The notes: a model not told the origin generated them from the letters alone. A stretch of DNA of 64,000 nucleotides from Sorangium cellulosum (GCF_002950945.1 NZ_CP012673.1:248001-312000), one strand, 5' to 3'; counted from the first letter of the stretch, positions 36,267 to 45,220 are shown. Program-made: numbers and translations.

Positions 36267-37995
36267 AACGCCGAACATGTTGAAAATCGTCTAATTCCAA
36301 TAGGTTACGCAGCCTCCTGGATCAGCCGCTGGGCCGCCTCAAGATTCTGGATCGCTGCGGCGCGACGGAGGTCGAACAGGTTTCTCCTGGCGCCGATGTA
36401 GCGCGCGCTATGTCCTTTGCGTGCCGCGATGTGGGCAAGCGCATGCTCCACAGCTGTCCGCTGCCGGAGCACGGCGCGTCCTGGCCCGGTCTGCTGCAAC
36501 TTCCGGAACTTGCCCTGCAGAGCTTCGTCCTCGGCGATGGACACGGTCCGCCCTCGCCCCGAGGCAGCTTGCGTGCACTTGGCTCGGAGGGGGCACGCGC
36601 CGCACTCCTCGGGATCGAACTCGACCGTGTCACCCGGCTCGAACACCTCGACCTGTCCCGCTGGACACGTGATTGTCTTGGCGCGAAGGTCGATCTTGAA
36701 ATCGCGCTTGCTGAACAAATCGGGGCTTCGAGCCCGCTGGCCCCAAGGCTTCGAGAACACCTGGCCGCCCGCGCGGATCACGTCGTCAACGACGGGACTG
36801 TTCACGTAAGCGCGATCAATGTGGAGCTCGACGAGGCGCAGCCGCTGATGCTGGACGTCCTCGGCGATCGGTGCGGCCCCCTCTTCTTCTGGTCGATTCG
36901 CAGGCGTGACCGCGCAGGCGACAATGACGGGAAGGTCAAGGTCGCGCGCGATGTGCTCCTTGTAGCCGTCGAACCGCTTCGAGCGGCTCTTGCGGCCGTG
37001 GCGCATCTCGGGGTCTTCGATGGAGACACGGCGGTCAGGCGCAACACCTTGCCGGATGCGAACGGTCCCATCCTCGGCTGTCTCCAAATCCTGGTCTCGA
37101 ACCTGTGTGACCGCATCCAGATAGGTACGAAGCGGCAGCTCGACGACGTCGTCCAGATGGCGGTCGACCCACTGCTGCAACGACGAGACCTGCCGCTCCA
37201 GGATCTGGATCGCCGCCGCCTTCTGTTTCGGGTCGCTCCAGTCGAGGTCGAGCCCGGCCTTGATGCTGGGAGCCAGAAGCAGCGGAATGCCCGCCTTGCG
37301 GCAGATCTCCTCGGCCGGACGCTCCGTGATCTTCGACACGACGCGGACGATGCTGCGTGCAGCATGGCCGAGCAGGTTGATCGTGTCTTCAACCCGCCCG
37401 GCCCCCGCTAAAGGGCGGCTATCGATGGCCACCCGCAGCGCTTTGGATACCGCACGCCTCTCGCCCTCCGTCATCGCGCCGGACCGAACCAGCGCCACGG
37501 TTCGCTCCAGCAGCACCCGGTCCATCTCGTGCGCGACCATCCGCTCTCGGAACGCCTGCAGAGCGCCCTGCGAGAACGGCGGCGTGGCCGCACCCAGGCA
37601 GCCGAGCACCATCTGCCAGCGTAGGTCAACGACCGCCAGCTCCACCGCCTCGGCATCCGATGCGCCCACGTAGCCTTGGAGCAGCGTGACCATGCACATC
37701 AGCGCCGGCGGATGCGGCGGCTCACCTGCCCCCGTCGTCCGGTACATGCCTTCCAGCTGCTCCTGGAACGTCTCATCGAACAGCTCGTGCCGGTGCAGCC
37801 TGAGAAAGCCGAACAGTGCTCTCACGCGTGTCAGCCGCTTCATCAGCGCCTGCTCCTGCCGCGACAGCTCCACCGGCGGCGACCATCGTTCCATCCGTGA
37901 ACCTCCGGACGCGGACGAGATCATGGCCCGGGCGAGACGGTCGAGCCTTCCATCGAAGCGCCCGGAATTATCACAAAATCAACCTGATCGGTCCT
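36267..37995 (-). mobile_element. IS1182-family insertion sequence
   Basis: The element is about 1.73 kb with a single transposase gene on the minus strand and a 4-bp CTAG duplication on each side. Reading inward, the two ends begin AACGCCGAACATGTTGA and AGGACCGATCAGGTTGA and both end their match at ATTCC about 32 bp in, forming imperfect terminal inverted repeats with roughly two thirds of bases matching by eye. It interrupts the HTH gene of the recombinase element. Transposase and both ends are present, so it may still be mobile. Confidence 0.85.
36305..37894 (-). CDS. IS1182-family transposase
   Basis: The ATG at 37894 (MERWSPPVELSRQEQALMKR) follows GGAGG at a good distance, so I prefer it to a start 30 bp upstream. 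The 529-residue product has the N-terminal DUF772-like region (FDETFQEQLEGMY, PPALMCMVTLLQGY), a DDE catalytic region (VAIDSRPLAGAGRVEDT; YKEHIARDLDLPVIVACAV; ELHIDRAYVNSP) and a C-terminal Cys-containing part (CGACPLRAKC) followed by RTAVEHALAHIAARKGHSAR with the final catalytic Glu. This order is typical of IS1182. No frameshift was seen and the length is normal for the family. Confidence 0.88.
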   Translation of the reverse strand: MERWSPPVELSRQEQALMKRLTRVRALFGFLRLHRHELFDETFQEQLEGMYRTTGAGEPPHPPALMCMVTLLQGYVGASDAEAVELAVVDLRWQMVLGCLGAATPPFSQGALQAFRERMVAHEMDRVLLERTVALVRSGAMTEGERRAVSKALRVAIDSRPLAGAGRVEDTINLLGHAARSIVRVVSKITERPAEEICRKAGIPLLLAPSIKAGLDLDWSDPKQKAAAIQILERQVSSLQQWVDRHLDDVVELPLRTYLDAVTQVRDQDLETAEDGTVRIRQGVAPDRRVSIEDPEMRHGRKSRSKRFDGYKEHIARDLDLPVIVACAVTPANRPEEEGAAPIAEDVQHQRLRLVELHIDRAYVNSPVVDDVIRAGGQVFSKPWGQRARSPDLFSKRDFKIDLRAKTITCPAGQVEVFEPGDTVEFDPEECGACPLRAKCTQAASGRGRTVSIAEDEALQGKFRKLQQTGPGRAVLRQRTAVEHALAHIAARKGHSARYIGARRNLFDLRRAAAIQNLEAAQRLIQEAA

Positions 37996-37999
37996 CTAG
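37996..37999. repeat. CTAG target duplication, right copy
   Basis: Partner of the CTAG at 36263-36266; it flanks the IS1182-type element on its other side, inside the HTH gene. Confidence 0.8.
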
Positions 38000-38323
38000 A
38001 ATGTCACCCTGGAGCTTGTGCGGCCCACGGGGCCCCCTCTTCTTTGGCACGAGTCCGGCAAGCCCCGCCTCATCGAAGCTCGCTCTGGCCTGGTAGTACG
38101 TCGGGCGAGAGACCCCGTACTCGGCGGCGGCCTGCGTTACTGACAGGTTGTCGATCGACACGCGACGCAACATCTCGTACCTCACCTGCATCAGGTCGCG
38201 AGAATCGAAGAAATCGCCCGTCTGGAACTTCGGGTCGCTGACCTTCTCAGGGGACGGGTTCAACGTGCCGTCCCCGCGGAGCGCTGCGGTCTTGGGATCT
38301 GTCCGGTCGCCTCGCTTCGGCAT
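37996..38323 (-). pseudogene. 5' part of HTH gene of recombinase element
   Basis: The ATG at 38323 (MPKRGDRTDPKTAALRGDG) follows GGAGAG. The visible frame contains DFFDSRDLMQVRYEMLRRV and a clear helix-turn-helix (NLSVTQAAAEYGVSRPTYYQ), then the basic box GLVPKKRGPRGPHKLQGDIL, where the IS1182 copy enters; the frame runs a few codons into the IS before stopping. HTH proteins of this type are commonly seen beside DUF5372 and large serine recombinases, and this one probably regulates or assists the recombinase. The 3' part lies at 36082-36266. Confidence 0.75.
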
Positions 38324-38399
38324 GGGCTCTCCGACCTGTGAGTCACGATAACTTCGCCGCACCAGTGACCGATGTCAAAGGTGCGCAACGCGTAATTGG

Positions 38400-38756
38400 T
38401 CAGGCCTTGCCGCGATCTCTCGCATGTTCGGATCGTCTCTTTTCGGTGGGCGGCGCATTTGGTTTTACATCTGCGGTCTTATTTCCTTTACGCGCTTGAG
38501 CCCGGCGCATCTGCTCGAGGAGGTGCGATACCAGGCCGGCAAGCTCGAGGAGATCGGCTACCCGGAGCAGCGCACGGCCCTCGCCGATGACGCCCTCTGG
38601 ATCGGGCGCGACGACGTCGGTCCACTGCCGCGGCACCGAGCAGACGTGTTCCTCGTCGACGCGCAGCAGGAGCCGCGTCCCGTACCGGTTGTACCGCTCG
38701 CCCACGCAGACGAACTGCCGTCCGCTGAGCGGGTGGAACGGGTGCGTCACGCGCAC
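38400..38756 (-). CDS. DUF5372 family protein
   Basis: A GTG at 38756 starts a 118-residue frame beginning VRVTHPFHPLSGRQFVCVGE, followed by RLLLRVDEEHVCSVPRQWTD and VVAPDPEGVIGEGRALLRVA, which is the usual signature of DUF5372 proteins. These small proteins of unknown role typically lie first in a cluster with an HTH protein and a large serine recombinase, as here. The C-terminal 35 residues are polar and less conserved. The gene sits about 45 bp inside the right end of the element, so its promoter must lie close to or across that junction. Confidence 0.75.
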   Translation of the reverse strand: MRVTHPFHPLSGRQFVCVGERYNRYGTRLLLRVDEEHVCSVPRQWTDVVAPDPEGVIGEGRALLRVADLLELAGLVSHLLEQMRRAQARKGNKTADVKPNAPPTEKRRSEHARDRGKA

Positions 38757-38800
38757 AAGGCGCGCACCCGTGGGCGAAGAACGTGCAGTTCGTGGTGAGT

Positions 38801-38950
38801 TACAAGCGTCTGTCGAAGGGTGCGTTTGCTCTGCCCTCGTTCACCGAGGCCGACGGCAAGTGTACCGAGCTGTCAGCACAGGACTTCGCGCAGCTGCTCG
38901 CCGGTCTACCCGTGGAAGAGCTGGCAAGCCGCCGCCGGGTGGTCCACTGA
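38801..38950 (+). pseudogene. tnpB: IS66 tnpB, 3' part
   Basis: From the TACAA at 38801 the frame reads YKRLSKGAFALPSFTEADG, then ELSAQDFAQLLAGLPVEELA and ends RRRVVH, the standard C-terminal half of IS66 TnpB. It lacks a start of its own. Joined to 33499-33699 with one TACAA, it gives a contiguous TnpB of normal length apart from the early frameshift. Confidence 0.85.
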
Positions 38951-39197
38951 GGCGTCTGCGCCGGCGCTCGTTCACCGCGCTGCCGGCGCCAGCGCGGCCC
39001 GATGGCGGCCGGCGCAGCCCGATGCGGAGATGGAGCAGGCGCGAGCTGCATCGGCGCCCGAAGACCTCGCGAGCGCGCGGCGCCGACGGCGCACCATGCC
39101 TGTTTTACATTCCCGTGTTCGACGAGAAATTCTCATCAAAACCAGCGAAAGATTCGCTGAATAAGGTACTTGCCAAGGGCAAGCGGAGGGGGCATCC

Positions 39198-40870
39198 ATG
39201 GCGCGCCTTGACCTCGACAACACGACCCAGTGAGACCGCGCTGCCGCAGTTGGCGGAGATACAGCGCCTTGACGGCGCGGCGCTCGTGCTCGGCTATCTC
39301 CAGGCCAGGGGACATGGACAGGGCAGCCCCGCCGACCCCGCGTCGGTGGTCGACGCGCTGCTCCGGCGGGTGCAGGAGCTCGAGGCGAGGCTGGCCGAGC
39401 TCTCGACGGCGGAGCAGCAGGCCCAGGAGCTCGCTCGCTCGGTCGAGTCGCTCAAGGCGTACAATCAACAGCTGCAGGAGACGATTCGGACCTTGGAGAT
39501 CGGGTTCCGGCGCCACGTCTCCGAGCGGGTCTCGCCTGACCAGCTGCGTCTTTCGCTGGCCGGCGAGCCAGGCGCCTGTCCGGCGAAAGCTTCGCCGCAG
39601 GCCGAGACCCACAGCGCCTCGCCCGATGCGGACCCGAGCGACGGCAGCAGCATCCAGCCGCCGGGCCCCGCGAGCCCGTCGGAGCGCGCGGCGACGGCAG
39701 AGTCCTCCTCCGGCTCGGATCCCGGAGATGGCAAGCGAGCCAAGCGCCACGAGCACGGGCGCCGTCGCATCGGTATCATCCCGAGGGTGATCATCGAGTC
39801 GCTGCCGCCGGAGGTGCTGCTCAAAGGCATCGAGCGCTTCGAGCGTGTGGGCGCCGAGGACAGCTCGGTCATCGGCTACCGGCGTGGCGGGCCCATCGAG
39901 ATCGTCACGCCGCATCGGCCGCGGCAACATGACACGCTGGCAGTACGATTGTGGCGGCATCGCGATGCGCATCGCCGATGCCATCTGGAGCGACGCGCTC
40001 TCGAGGTCGTGGTTCGCCATGGATGCGACGGGCACCGCCATCCGGGCCAAGGACAAGCACCGCTATGGGCATGTCTTCGTCCTGGTCGCGCCGGGCGATG
40101 GTGTGCTGTTCCGCTATACACCGACGTACGACGGCCCCACCGTCGCGAAGCTCTTCGGCGGCTACCAGGGGACGCTTGTCGCCGATGCCTCGGCCAACCA
40201 CAACGTGCTGTTCGGGCCGGGCAAGGCGCGCGAGGCCGGCTGCTGGAGCCATGCACGAAGGCGCTTCTTCAAGGCGTTCAAGGCCGGGGCGGGCAAGGAG
40301 GCGGCGTTCGCGCTCCAGGCCATCCAGGCGCTCTTCCGCGTCGAGGAGGAATGCGCCCTGTGCAGTCCGGACGAGCGTCTCGAGATCCGGCAGCGCGAGT
40401 CCGCACCGCTGATTGAGAAGCTCTTCGCCTGGGCCGAAGCGCAGCGGCAGGTCGTCCCGGAGCATTCGCCGTTGCGCGAAGGGCTGGTCTATCTGCACAA
40501 CCAGAGGGAGGCGCTCTGCGAGTTCCTCTACAACGGGGAGATCCCCATCCACAACAATGCCAGCGAGAGGGCGCTGCGCCGCGTCGTCAAGGGGCGGCGC
40601 AACTGGCTCTTCCACGGCAGCGACGAGCATGCTGTCCGGGCGTGTGCCATCACGTCGCTCATCGCGACCTGCCAGATGCACGGGCTCGACCCCGAGCTGT
40701 ACTTGCAGGAGATCCTGACCGTGGCTCCGAGCTATCCGCTCCGTCGCATCCTCGACCTGAGTCCCAGGAACTGGGTCGCGACGCGACAACGCCTCATCGC
40801 CGAGGGGCGGCTCAAGTACCTGGACCTGGCTCGGATCACCGGCTCGCGGCTCGCCTTCCGCGACCGCTGA
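39198..40870 (+). pseudogene. tnpC: IS66 transposase tnpC, degraded
   Basis: The likely original start is ATG 39198 (MARLDLDNTTQ), but that frame stops at once; the sequence continues in another frame (QLAEIQRLDGAALVLGYLQA, then a coiled coil LLRRVQELEARLAEL) with the usual N-terminal region up to about 39925. There the frame changes again and the zinc-binding and early catalytic portions are missing. From 39928 the frame gives the conserved C-terminal DDE region: MRIADAIWSDALSRSWFAMD, CWSHARRRFFKAF, EIPIHNNASERALRRVV. At least two frame breaks and an internal deletion make it a pseudogene; a minimal transposase from the last frame alone is unlikely. Confidence 0.75.
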
Positions 40871-41072
40871 TCGCGCCGCGTCGCCCGCTTCCGTCGCGCC
40901 CACAGCGCTCGTCGCGTCCGGAGCGGCCGAGCCAGGCGCGCGTCCTTTCCGCGTCCGCGCCGAGGTGCGTCGGCTCGTCGAGCCGTTGCTGGCGTCGCTT
41001 CGCCCCGCCACCGTCGAGCTCGTCTTGGCGGGGCGCCTTCGGGTCGCTTCGCTTCGGCTCTGCTTGTCCGCG

Positions 41073-41236
41073 TGCCGGTTTGCAGCCTCATGGGGCCACC
41101 TGGCGGCGTTTTTTGCAGGGTCATGGGGCCACCCCAAACGCAGGAGGATGGGGCCACCCGCGCGGGGGCGTGACCCAGGTTTTTGCAGGGTCATGGGGCC
41201 AGCTTCCGAGGTTTTTTGCAGCCTCATGGGGCCAGT
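41073..41236 (+). repeat. IS21 left-end multiple terminal repeats
   Basis: Variants of TTGCAGGGTCATGGGGCCA occur at about 41079-41098, 41111-41132, 41145-41157 (partial, ATGGGGCCACC), 41180-41201 and 41212-41234. Two have the variant GCAGCCTCATGG. Such arrays at IS21 ends are transposase-binding sites; this element has an unusually dense set of four to five. Confidence 0.75.
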
Positions 41237-41309
41237 TCGGGACGCCGCGGTCGGGATCTGAGACGGGCTCCTTCCGAGGACGGCGCGGGTCGCCGTCGGA
41301 AGGAGGCCG

Positions 41310-42896
41310 ATGCCCTACCGAGAGCTGATCATGGTTGACATCAAGGAAATGCTCCGCCGTCGTGCGGCGGGGCAGAGCGCGCGTCACGTGGCGCGCGAGA
41401 CGGGGTTCGATCGCAAGACGGTCGGCAGGTACTTCGAGGCCGCTGCGACGTTGCCACTGCCGCCCGATCGCGAGCCGACGGACGAGGAGAGCCACGCGAT
41501 CGCCCAGCGCGTACAGTCGCGCCCGGTGCCCGACGCGAGCGAGGAGTGGAAAGAGATCGGTGCGCATCGCGCACGCATTGAGGCCTGGCTCGCCCAGCCT
41601 CGGCCGCTGAAGCTGACGAAGATCCACACGCTGCTCAAGCGCGACCACGGCGTCAGCGCGAGCTACGACACGCTCCGGCGCTTCGCCATGGAGGAGCTCG
41701 CGTGGCGCAAGAAGACGCCGACGGTTCGCGTCGCGGACACCGAGCCCGGCGAGGTCGCGCAGATCGACTTCGGCCTGATGGGTAAGCTGTTCGACCCAGC
41801 GACGCAGCGGGTTCGAAATCTGTGGGTGCTCGTGGTGACGCTCGCGTACAGCCGCTACCAGTTCGTGTGGCCGTCGTTCGAGCAGACCACGGCGGCGGTG
41901 TGCGCGGGCCTGGATGCGGCGTGGAGGTTCTTCGGCGCGATGGCGCGCGTGATCCTCCCGGATAACATGAAGGCCATCGTGCTGCGCGCTGACGAGCTCG
42001 CCCCCGTGCTCGTGCCGGCGTTCCTCGACTACGCGCAGACGCGCGGGCTGTTGGTGGATGCCGCGCGTGTCAGGTCGCCAAGAGACAAGGCGCGTGTCGA
42101 GAATCAGGTCGCGTACGTGCGAGAGAGCTGGTTCGATGGCGAGTCGTTCACCAGCCTCGACGAGGCGCGCGCGTCTGCTGAGCGGTGGTGTCGCGACGTC
42201 GCCGGTGCGCGCGTCCACGGCACGACGCGCGAAGTGCCGCGCGAGGTGTTCGAGGCGCGCGAGAGGAGCGCCATGAAGCCGGCGCCGACAGCGCCGTTCG
42301 ACGTACCGCACTGGACTGACGCGAAGGTGCACCCCGACCATCACGTGCAGGTCCTCCGGTCGCTCTACAGCGTGCCGACGCGCTACGTCGGCAGCACGGT
42401 GCGCGTTCGCGCCGACAGCGTGTCCGTGAGGATCTACGCCGGCACGCAGCTCGTGAAGGTGCACGCGCGCGTTACGCCGGGCAAGCGCTCCACCGACCCG
42501 AGCGACTACCCCGTGGGCAAGGACATCGCGGCCGAGCGCGATGTGGCCTCGCTCATCGCGAGCGCGAAGAAGTGCGGCGTGCACGTCGGCATCTACGCCG
42601 AGCGGCTGCTCGATGTGCCGCTACCGTGGACGCGCATGCGGCTCGTCTATGCGCTGCTGCGGCTGTGCAACAAGTTCGGCAACGGGCGCGTCGAGGCGAT
42701 CTGCCAGAGCGCGCTCGCGTTCGATGTCGTCGACGTGCAGCGCGTGGCGCGCATGCTCGAGACGGCGAAGACGCCCGCGTCGCCGACCACGGATGAGCGC
42801 AAGGTCGTTGCGCTCCCCACGCCGCGGTTCGCGCGCAGCACCGAGCACTTCGCGACGCGCACGCTGGCGGCTGCGGCGACGAAGGAGGAGGCGTGA
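41310..42896 (+). CDS. istA: IS21 transposase IstA
   Basis: ATG 41310 follows AAGGAGG. The 528-residue protein begins with a helix-turn-helix (LRRRAAGQSARHVARETGFD) followed by the integrase-type DDE core: first Asp in VAQIDFGLMG, second in VILPDNMKAIV, Glu in RDKARVENQVAYVRE. A C-terminal beta domain (HHVQVLRSLYSVPTRYVGST) completes the family layout. The length is normal. It forms an operon with istB; its TGA overlaps the istB ATG, so the two are translationally coupled. IstA cuts and joins the element ends. Confidence 0.92.
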   Translation: MPYRELIMVDIKEMLRRRAAGQSARHVARETGFDRKTVGRYFEAAATLPLPPDREPTDEESHAIAQRVQSRPVPDASEEWKEIGAHRARIEAWLAQPRPLKLTKIHTLLKRDHGVSASYDTLRRFAMEELAWRKKTPTVRVADTEPGEVAQIDFGLMGKLFDPATQRVRNLWVLVVTLAYSRYQFVWPSFEQTTAAVCAGLDAAWRFFGAMARVILPDNMKAIVLRADELAPVLVPAFLDYAQTRGLLVDAARVRSPRDKARVENQVAYVRESWFDGESFTSLDEARASAERWCRDVAGARVHGTTREVPREVFEARERSAMKPAPTAPFDVPHWTDAKVHPDHHVQVLRSLYSVPTRYVGSTVRVRADSVSVRIYAGTQLVKVHARVTPGKRSTDPSDYPVGKDIAAERDVASLIASAKKCGVHVGIYAERLLDVPLPWTRMRLVYALLRLCNKFGNGRVEAICQSALAFDVVDVQRVARMLETAKTPASPTTDERKVVALPTPRFARSTEHFATRTLAAAATKEEA

Positions 42897-43717
42897 TGAG
42901 CTCGAGCGAAGTCGACCCCGCGCTCGTCACGGCGCTCAAGCGCCTGCGCCTCGGCCGCATCGCAGCGACGTTGCGTGAGCGGCTGCTGCTGGCCGAGAAG
43001 CAGTCGATGGGGCACGAGGAGATGTTGCTCATGCTGCTCACCGACGAGATCGCGCGCCGTGACGCGAGCGCGACCGACAACCGCGTACGCGACGCCGGGC
43101 TCGATCCCAACATGCGCCTGGAGCTCTGGGACAAGACCGCGAAGGTCAGCTTCGACAAGCGTCTGCTCGGTGGGTTCACGAGCCTGCGCTTCCTCGAGGA
43201 GCACAAGCACATCGTCATCCTCGGCTCGGTCGGCGTGGGCAAGACCTTCCTCGCGAACGCGCTCGGACACCTCGCGTGCCAGCACGGCTACAGCGTGCGC
43301 TTCCTGCGCGCCGACGCGATGCTGCGCAGGCTGCGCCAGAGCAGGCTCGACAACTCACGCGACGCTGAGATGGTCGCGCTCACGACTGTCGACCTGCTCA
43401 TCCTCGACGACTTCGCGCTCGAGGCGATGAGCAAGGAAGAGAGCCGCGACGTCTACCAGCTCTTCCTCGAGCGCACGGGCCATGCGTCGATGATCGTCAC
43501 GAGCAATCGCGATACGGCCGAGTGGCTCGCGATGTTCGACGACGTGCTGCTCGCACAGAGCGCCGTCGATCGGTTCAAGAACGCGGCGTTCGACTTCATC
43601 GTCGAGGGCGAGTCGTACAGGCCACGGCTCAAGCCGAAGCTCGACGAGAGCAACACGGCCGCGCCAGTGCCCGCGCGCAGCAAGCCGCCCACCCATCCAC
43701 GCAACAAGCGGCGATGA
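42896..43717 (+). CDS. istB: IS21 helper ATPase IstB
   Basis: The ATG at 42896 overlaps the istA stop (TGATG); a GTG one codon upstream is possible. The 273-residue product has an N-terminal helical region, Walker A GSVGVGKT and Walker B LLILDDFAL, then sensor-type ITSNRD-like sequence (VTSNRDTAEW) and arginine-rich C-terminal VDRFKNAAFDF, all typical of IstB/DnaC-type AAA proteins. IstB assembles on DNA and directs IstA to targets. It appears complete. Confidence 0.92.
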   Translation: MSSSEVDPALVTALKRLRLGRIAATLRERLLLAEKQSMGHEEMLLMLLTDEIARRDASATDNRVRDAGLDPNMRLELWDKTAKVSFDKRLLGGFTSLRFLEEHKHIVILGSVGVGKTFLANALGHLACQHGYSVRFLRADAMLRRLRQSRLDNSRDAEMVALTTVDLLILDDFALEAMSKEESRDVYQLFLERTGHASMIVTSNRDTAEWLAMFDDVLLAQSAVDRFKNAAFDFIVEGESYRPRLKPKLDESNTAAPVPARSKPPTHPRNKRR

Positions 43718-43890
43718 CCGCTGCGGCCCCGGCGAGCACGTCGATCCCGGGGCCGCTCCGCTGACCCTCTCGCTCCACTCGGCGCGCCTCGCCCACCCTC
43801 GTCAACGTGACCCCGAGGGGCGCCGGGGGCGGCGTGGACGTTCCTGCTCCTGAGCGTCGCGGTCCCTGCGCCGGACCTACCAGGGGCCCG

Positions 43891-44059
43891 GGTGGCCCCA
43901 TGACCCTGCAAAAAGAGGGACGTCGCCGGTCGCTTCGCGCCCGGCTCCGGGGACCTCGACACGCTTCGCGGTCTCGGGCATGGTCGAGACCGATCACGTC
44001 GTCTCCCCCTGGACCCATGACCCTGCAACGGGGTGGCCCCATGACCCTGCGACGTGGCA
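43891..44059 (-). repeat. IS21 right-end terminal repeats
   Basis: Inverted copies of the left-end repeat lie at about 43892-43914 (GGCCCCATGACCCTGCAAAA), 44011-44028 (ACCCATGACCCTGCAA) and 44032-44059, the outermost. The inner copies are separated by about 100 bp of non-coding sequence. They are probably IstA binding sites. Confidence 0.75.
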
Positions 44060-44722
44060 ATTTCCATAGCGTCCGCCTGTTTCGCCGCCGGGGGCGGGGC
44101 CGGTGTGGCCCAACGGGGCGCCCTCCGCCGCCGCGTCGCCCGCGGTGAAGGGCCCGCGGCATCACCGGTCCCACCGTACGGCCACGCTCCGCGCACTGGT
44201 GACATCGAGCACCTTACGCGATCCACCTCCCTCGTTGAACATAGCACCTTACGCGACCCACCTCTCTCCTTGGAAAGTGGCGCTGTATCAATAACTTATC
44301 CATGCATGCTCTTGCCCATCAGGTCCACGTGCGGGGCCGGGTGATAGTGCTTGTCGAGGAAGGTTCGGGGTCGCACGTCGACGTCAGCGAGCGACGCGAC
44401 GTCGCCGAGGAAGCTCAGGCGACCCTTCCCGCAGCGTTCGTCACGTATACGCTTGTCAAGCGACAGTAACTTTTTGCTGACGCTCTACAACGCTCAAGAG
44501 CGGTGCGGGCCCGCGCCCTGCTCGCGCCCCCTCTCGGCCAGAGGAAGCTGGCACCGGAAACCAGGCGTCGGGCCACATGTTCGCTCGCGGCCCTGCCGCC
44601 GCGGGCTTTCGAGCTCGAGCGAGCAAACGTCGCTGCCGGGGAAGGGGTCGCCCGCGTTTGGCGTTCCCGAGTGCCGCCGCGCTCGTCATGGGTGCGCGTG
44701 AGCCTCCAAGGGACACAACGAC
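44060..44722 (+). other. Remnant-rich gap after IS21 element
   Basis: Bases about 44078-44165 are a diverged copy of 48862-48985 (shared GTTTCGCCGCCG, CCGCCGCCGCGTCG, CCCGCGGCATCA), both apparently debris of a recombinase region. A minus-strand open stretch of about 60 codons (44296-44480; KKLLSLDKRIRDERCGKGRL to KHYHPAPHVDLMGKSMHG) reads like the tail of an unidentified gene, with no start visible. GCTCTACAACGC at 44481-44492 recurs beside the repeats at 60617-60654. No intact gene was seen. Confidence 0.5.
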
Positions 44723-45220
44723 ATGAACCTCCGACGCGCTCTCGTTCTCTTCGCCCTTCCGCTCCTCGTGACCTCGTGTCAATCGCAAGCTCCCGTCGTC
44801 TCTCCGAGGAGCATCGGAGAGGAGCTCCTGACCGAGCTCTGGGCAAAGGTTTACAATCCGCCCCAGGACCTGAGCGCCATCGACAGGCTCTGCACGGAGG
44901 ACTTCATCCTCACGACGGCGGGCACCGATGTCGTCGGACGTGATGCCTTCAAGGCCTGGGCAAAGTCCTTCAGCAGCAAGATCGGCGACATGCGCCTGAC
45001 GAGCGTCGACATGTTCAGCAGCACGGATGGCAAGCGGGTCGTGTCGCGCTGGAAGGTCACCGGGCGCAATCTCGGCCTGCTCGGTACGCATGCCGATAAC
45101 CGGCCCATCGAGTTCACCGGCATCGCCGTCTGGGAGGTTCGTGATGGCAAACTCGCGCACAACTGGGTCGAACGCAGCGCCTACGAGCTGGAGCAGCGCC
45201 TGAAGCAGCCTGCCGAGTGA
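44723..45220 (+). CDS. SnoaL/NTF2-like lipoprotein
   Basis: ATG 44723 lies after CCAAGGGACACAACGAC. Residues 1-19 are a lipoprotein signal (FALPLLVTSC). The remaining 145 residues form one SnoaL-like/NTF2-like domain: LLTELWAKVYNPPQDLSAID, LCTEDFILTTAGTDVVGRDA and RPIEFTGIAVWEVRDGKLAH, then NWVERSAYELEQRL. Family members are small ligand-binding or isomerase-type cone folds; catalytic residues cannot be inferred here. It appears to be a stand-alone gene flanked by mobile-element debris. A second lipoprotein of the same general fold lies at 50897-51394 on the other strand. Confidence 0.8.
   Translation: MNLRRALVLFALPLLVTSCQSQAPVVSPRSIGEELLTELWAKVYNPPQDLSAIDRLCTEDFILTTAGTDVVGRDAFKAWAKSFSSKIGDMRLTSVDMFSSTDGKRVVSRWKVTGRNLGLLGTHADNRPIEFTGIAVWEVRDGKLAHNWVERSAYELEQRLKQPAE

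Larger units (their letters stand above)
33700..38805 (-). mobile_element. Serine-recombinase element inserted in IS66 tnpB
   Basis: Both edges fall inside one codon context of tnpB: the left side ends CCTGTACAA (33691-33699), and the right side resumes TACAAGCGTCTG (38801 on). Keeping one TACAA restores a continuous TnpB frame (GYTILYKRLSKGAF), which fixes the insertion to within the 5-bp direct repeat. The cargo is a minus-strand operon: DUF5372 protein, HTH protein, small ORF, large serine recombinase. It carries no obvious passenger genes. The element is itself interrupted by an IS1182-family copy (36267-37995). Gene-level identification is good; exact ends rest on the reading-frame argument. 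Confidence 0.75.
32988..40870 (+). mobile_element. IS66-type element, interrupted and decayed
   Basis: Three plus-strand genes typical of IS66 (tnpA 33089, tnpB split between 33499 and 38950, tnpC 39198-40870) define the element. The left end is placed where the truncated protease ends and a GTAGCCGCTCCGCC sequence begins, since IS66 ends usually start with GTA; I could not find a matching inverted repeat after tnpC, so the right end is unresolved. The element is inactive as it stands: tnpB is split by a 5.1-kb insertion and has an early frameshift, and tnpC has frame disruptions and lacks its middle part. Confidence 0.7.
41073..44059 (+). mobile_element. IS21-family insertion sequence
   Basis: The element spans istA and istB and is bounded by 28-bp inverted repeats: left 41073-41100 (begins TGCCGG, ends CATGGGGCCACC) and right 44032-44059 (begins GGTGGCCCCATG, ends GTGGCA). 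Both outer ends are TG...CA, as expected for IS21. Extra copies of the repeat lie inside each end. Both genes are open and overlap by one base, so the element looks functional. I found no convincing target duplication next to the ends, so the ends may be a few bases off or the insertion old. Confidence 0.8.
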
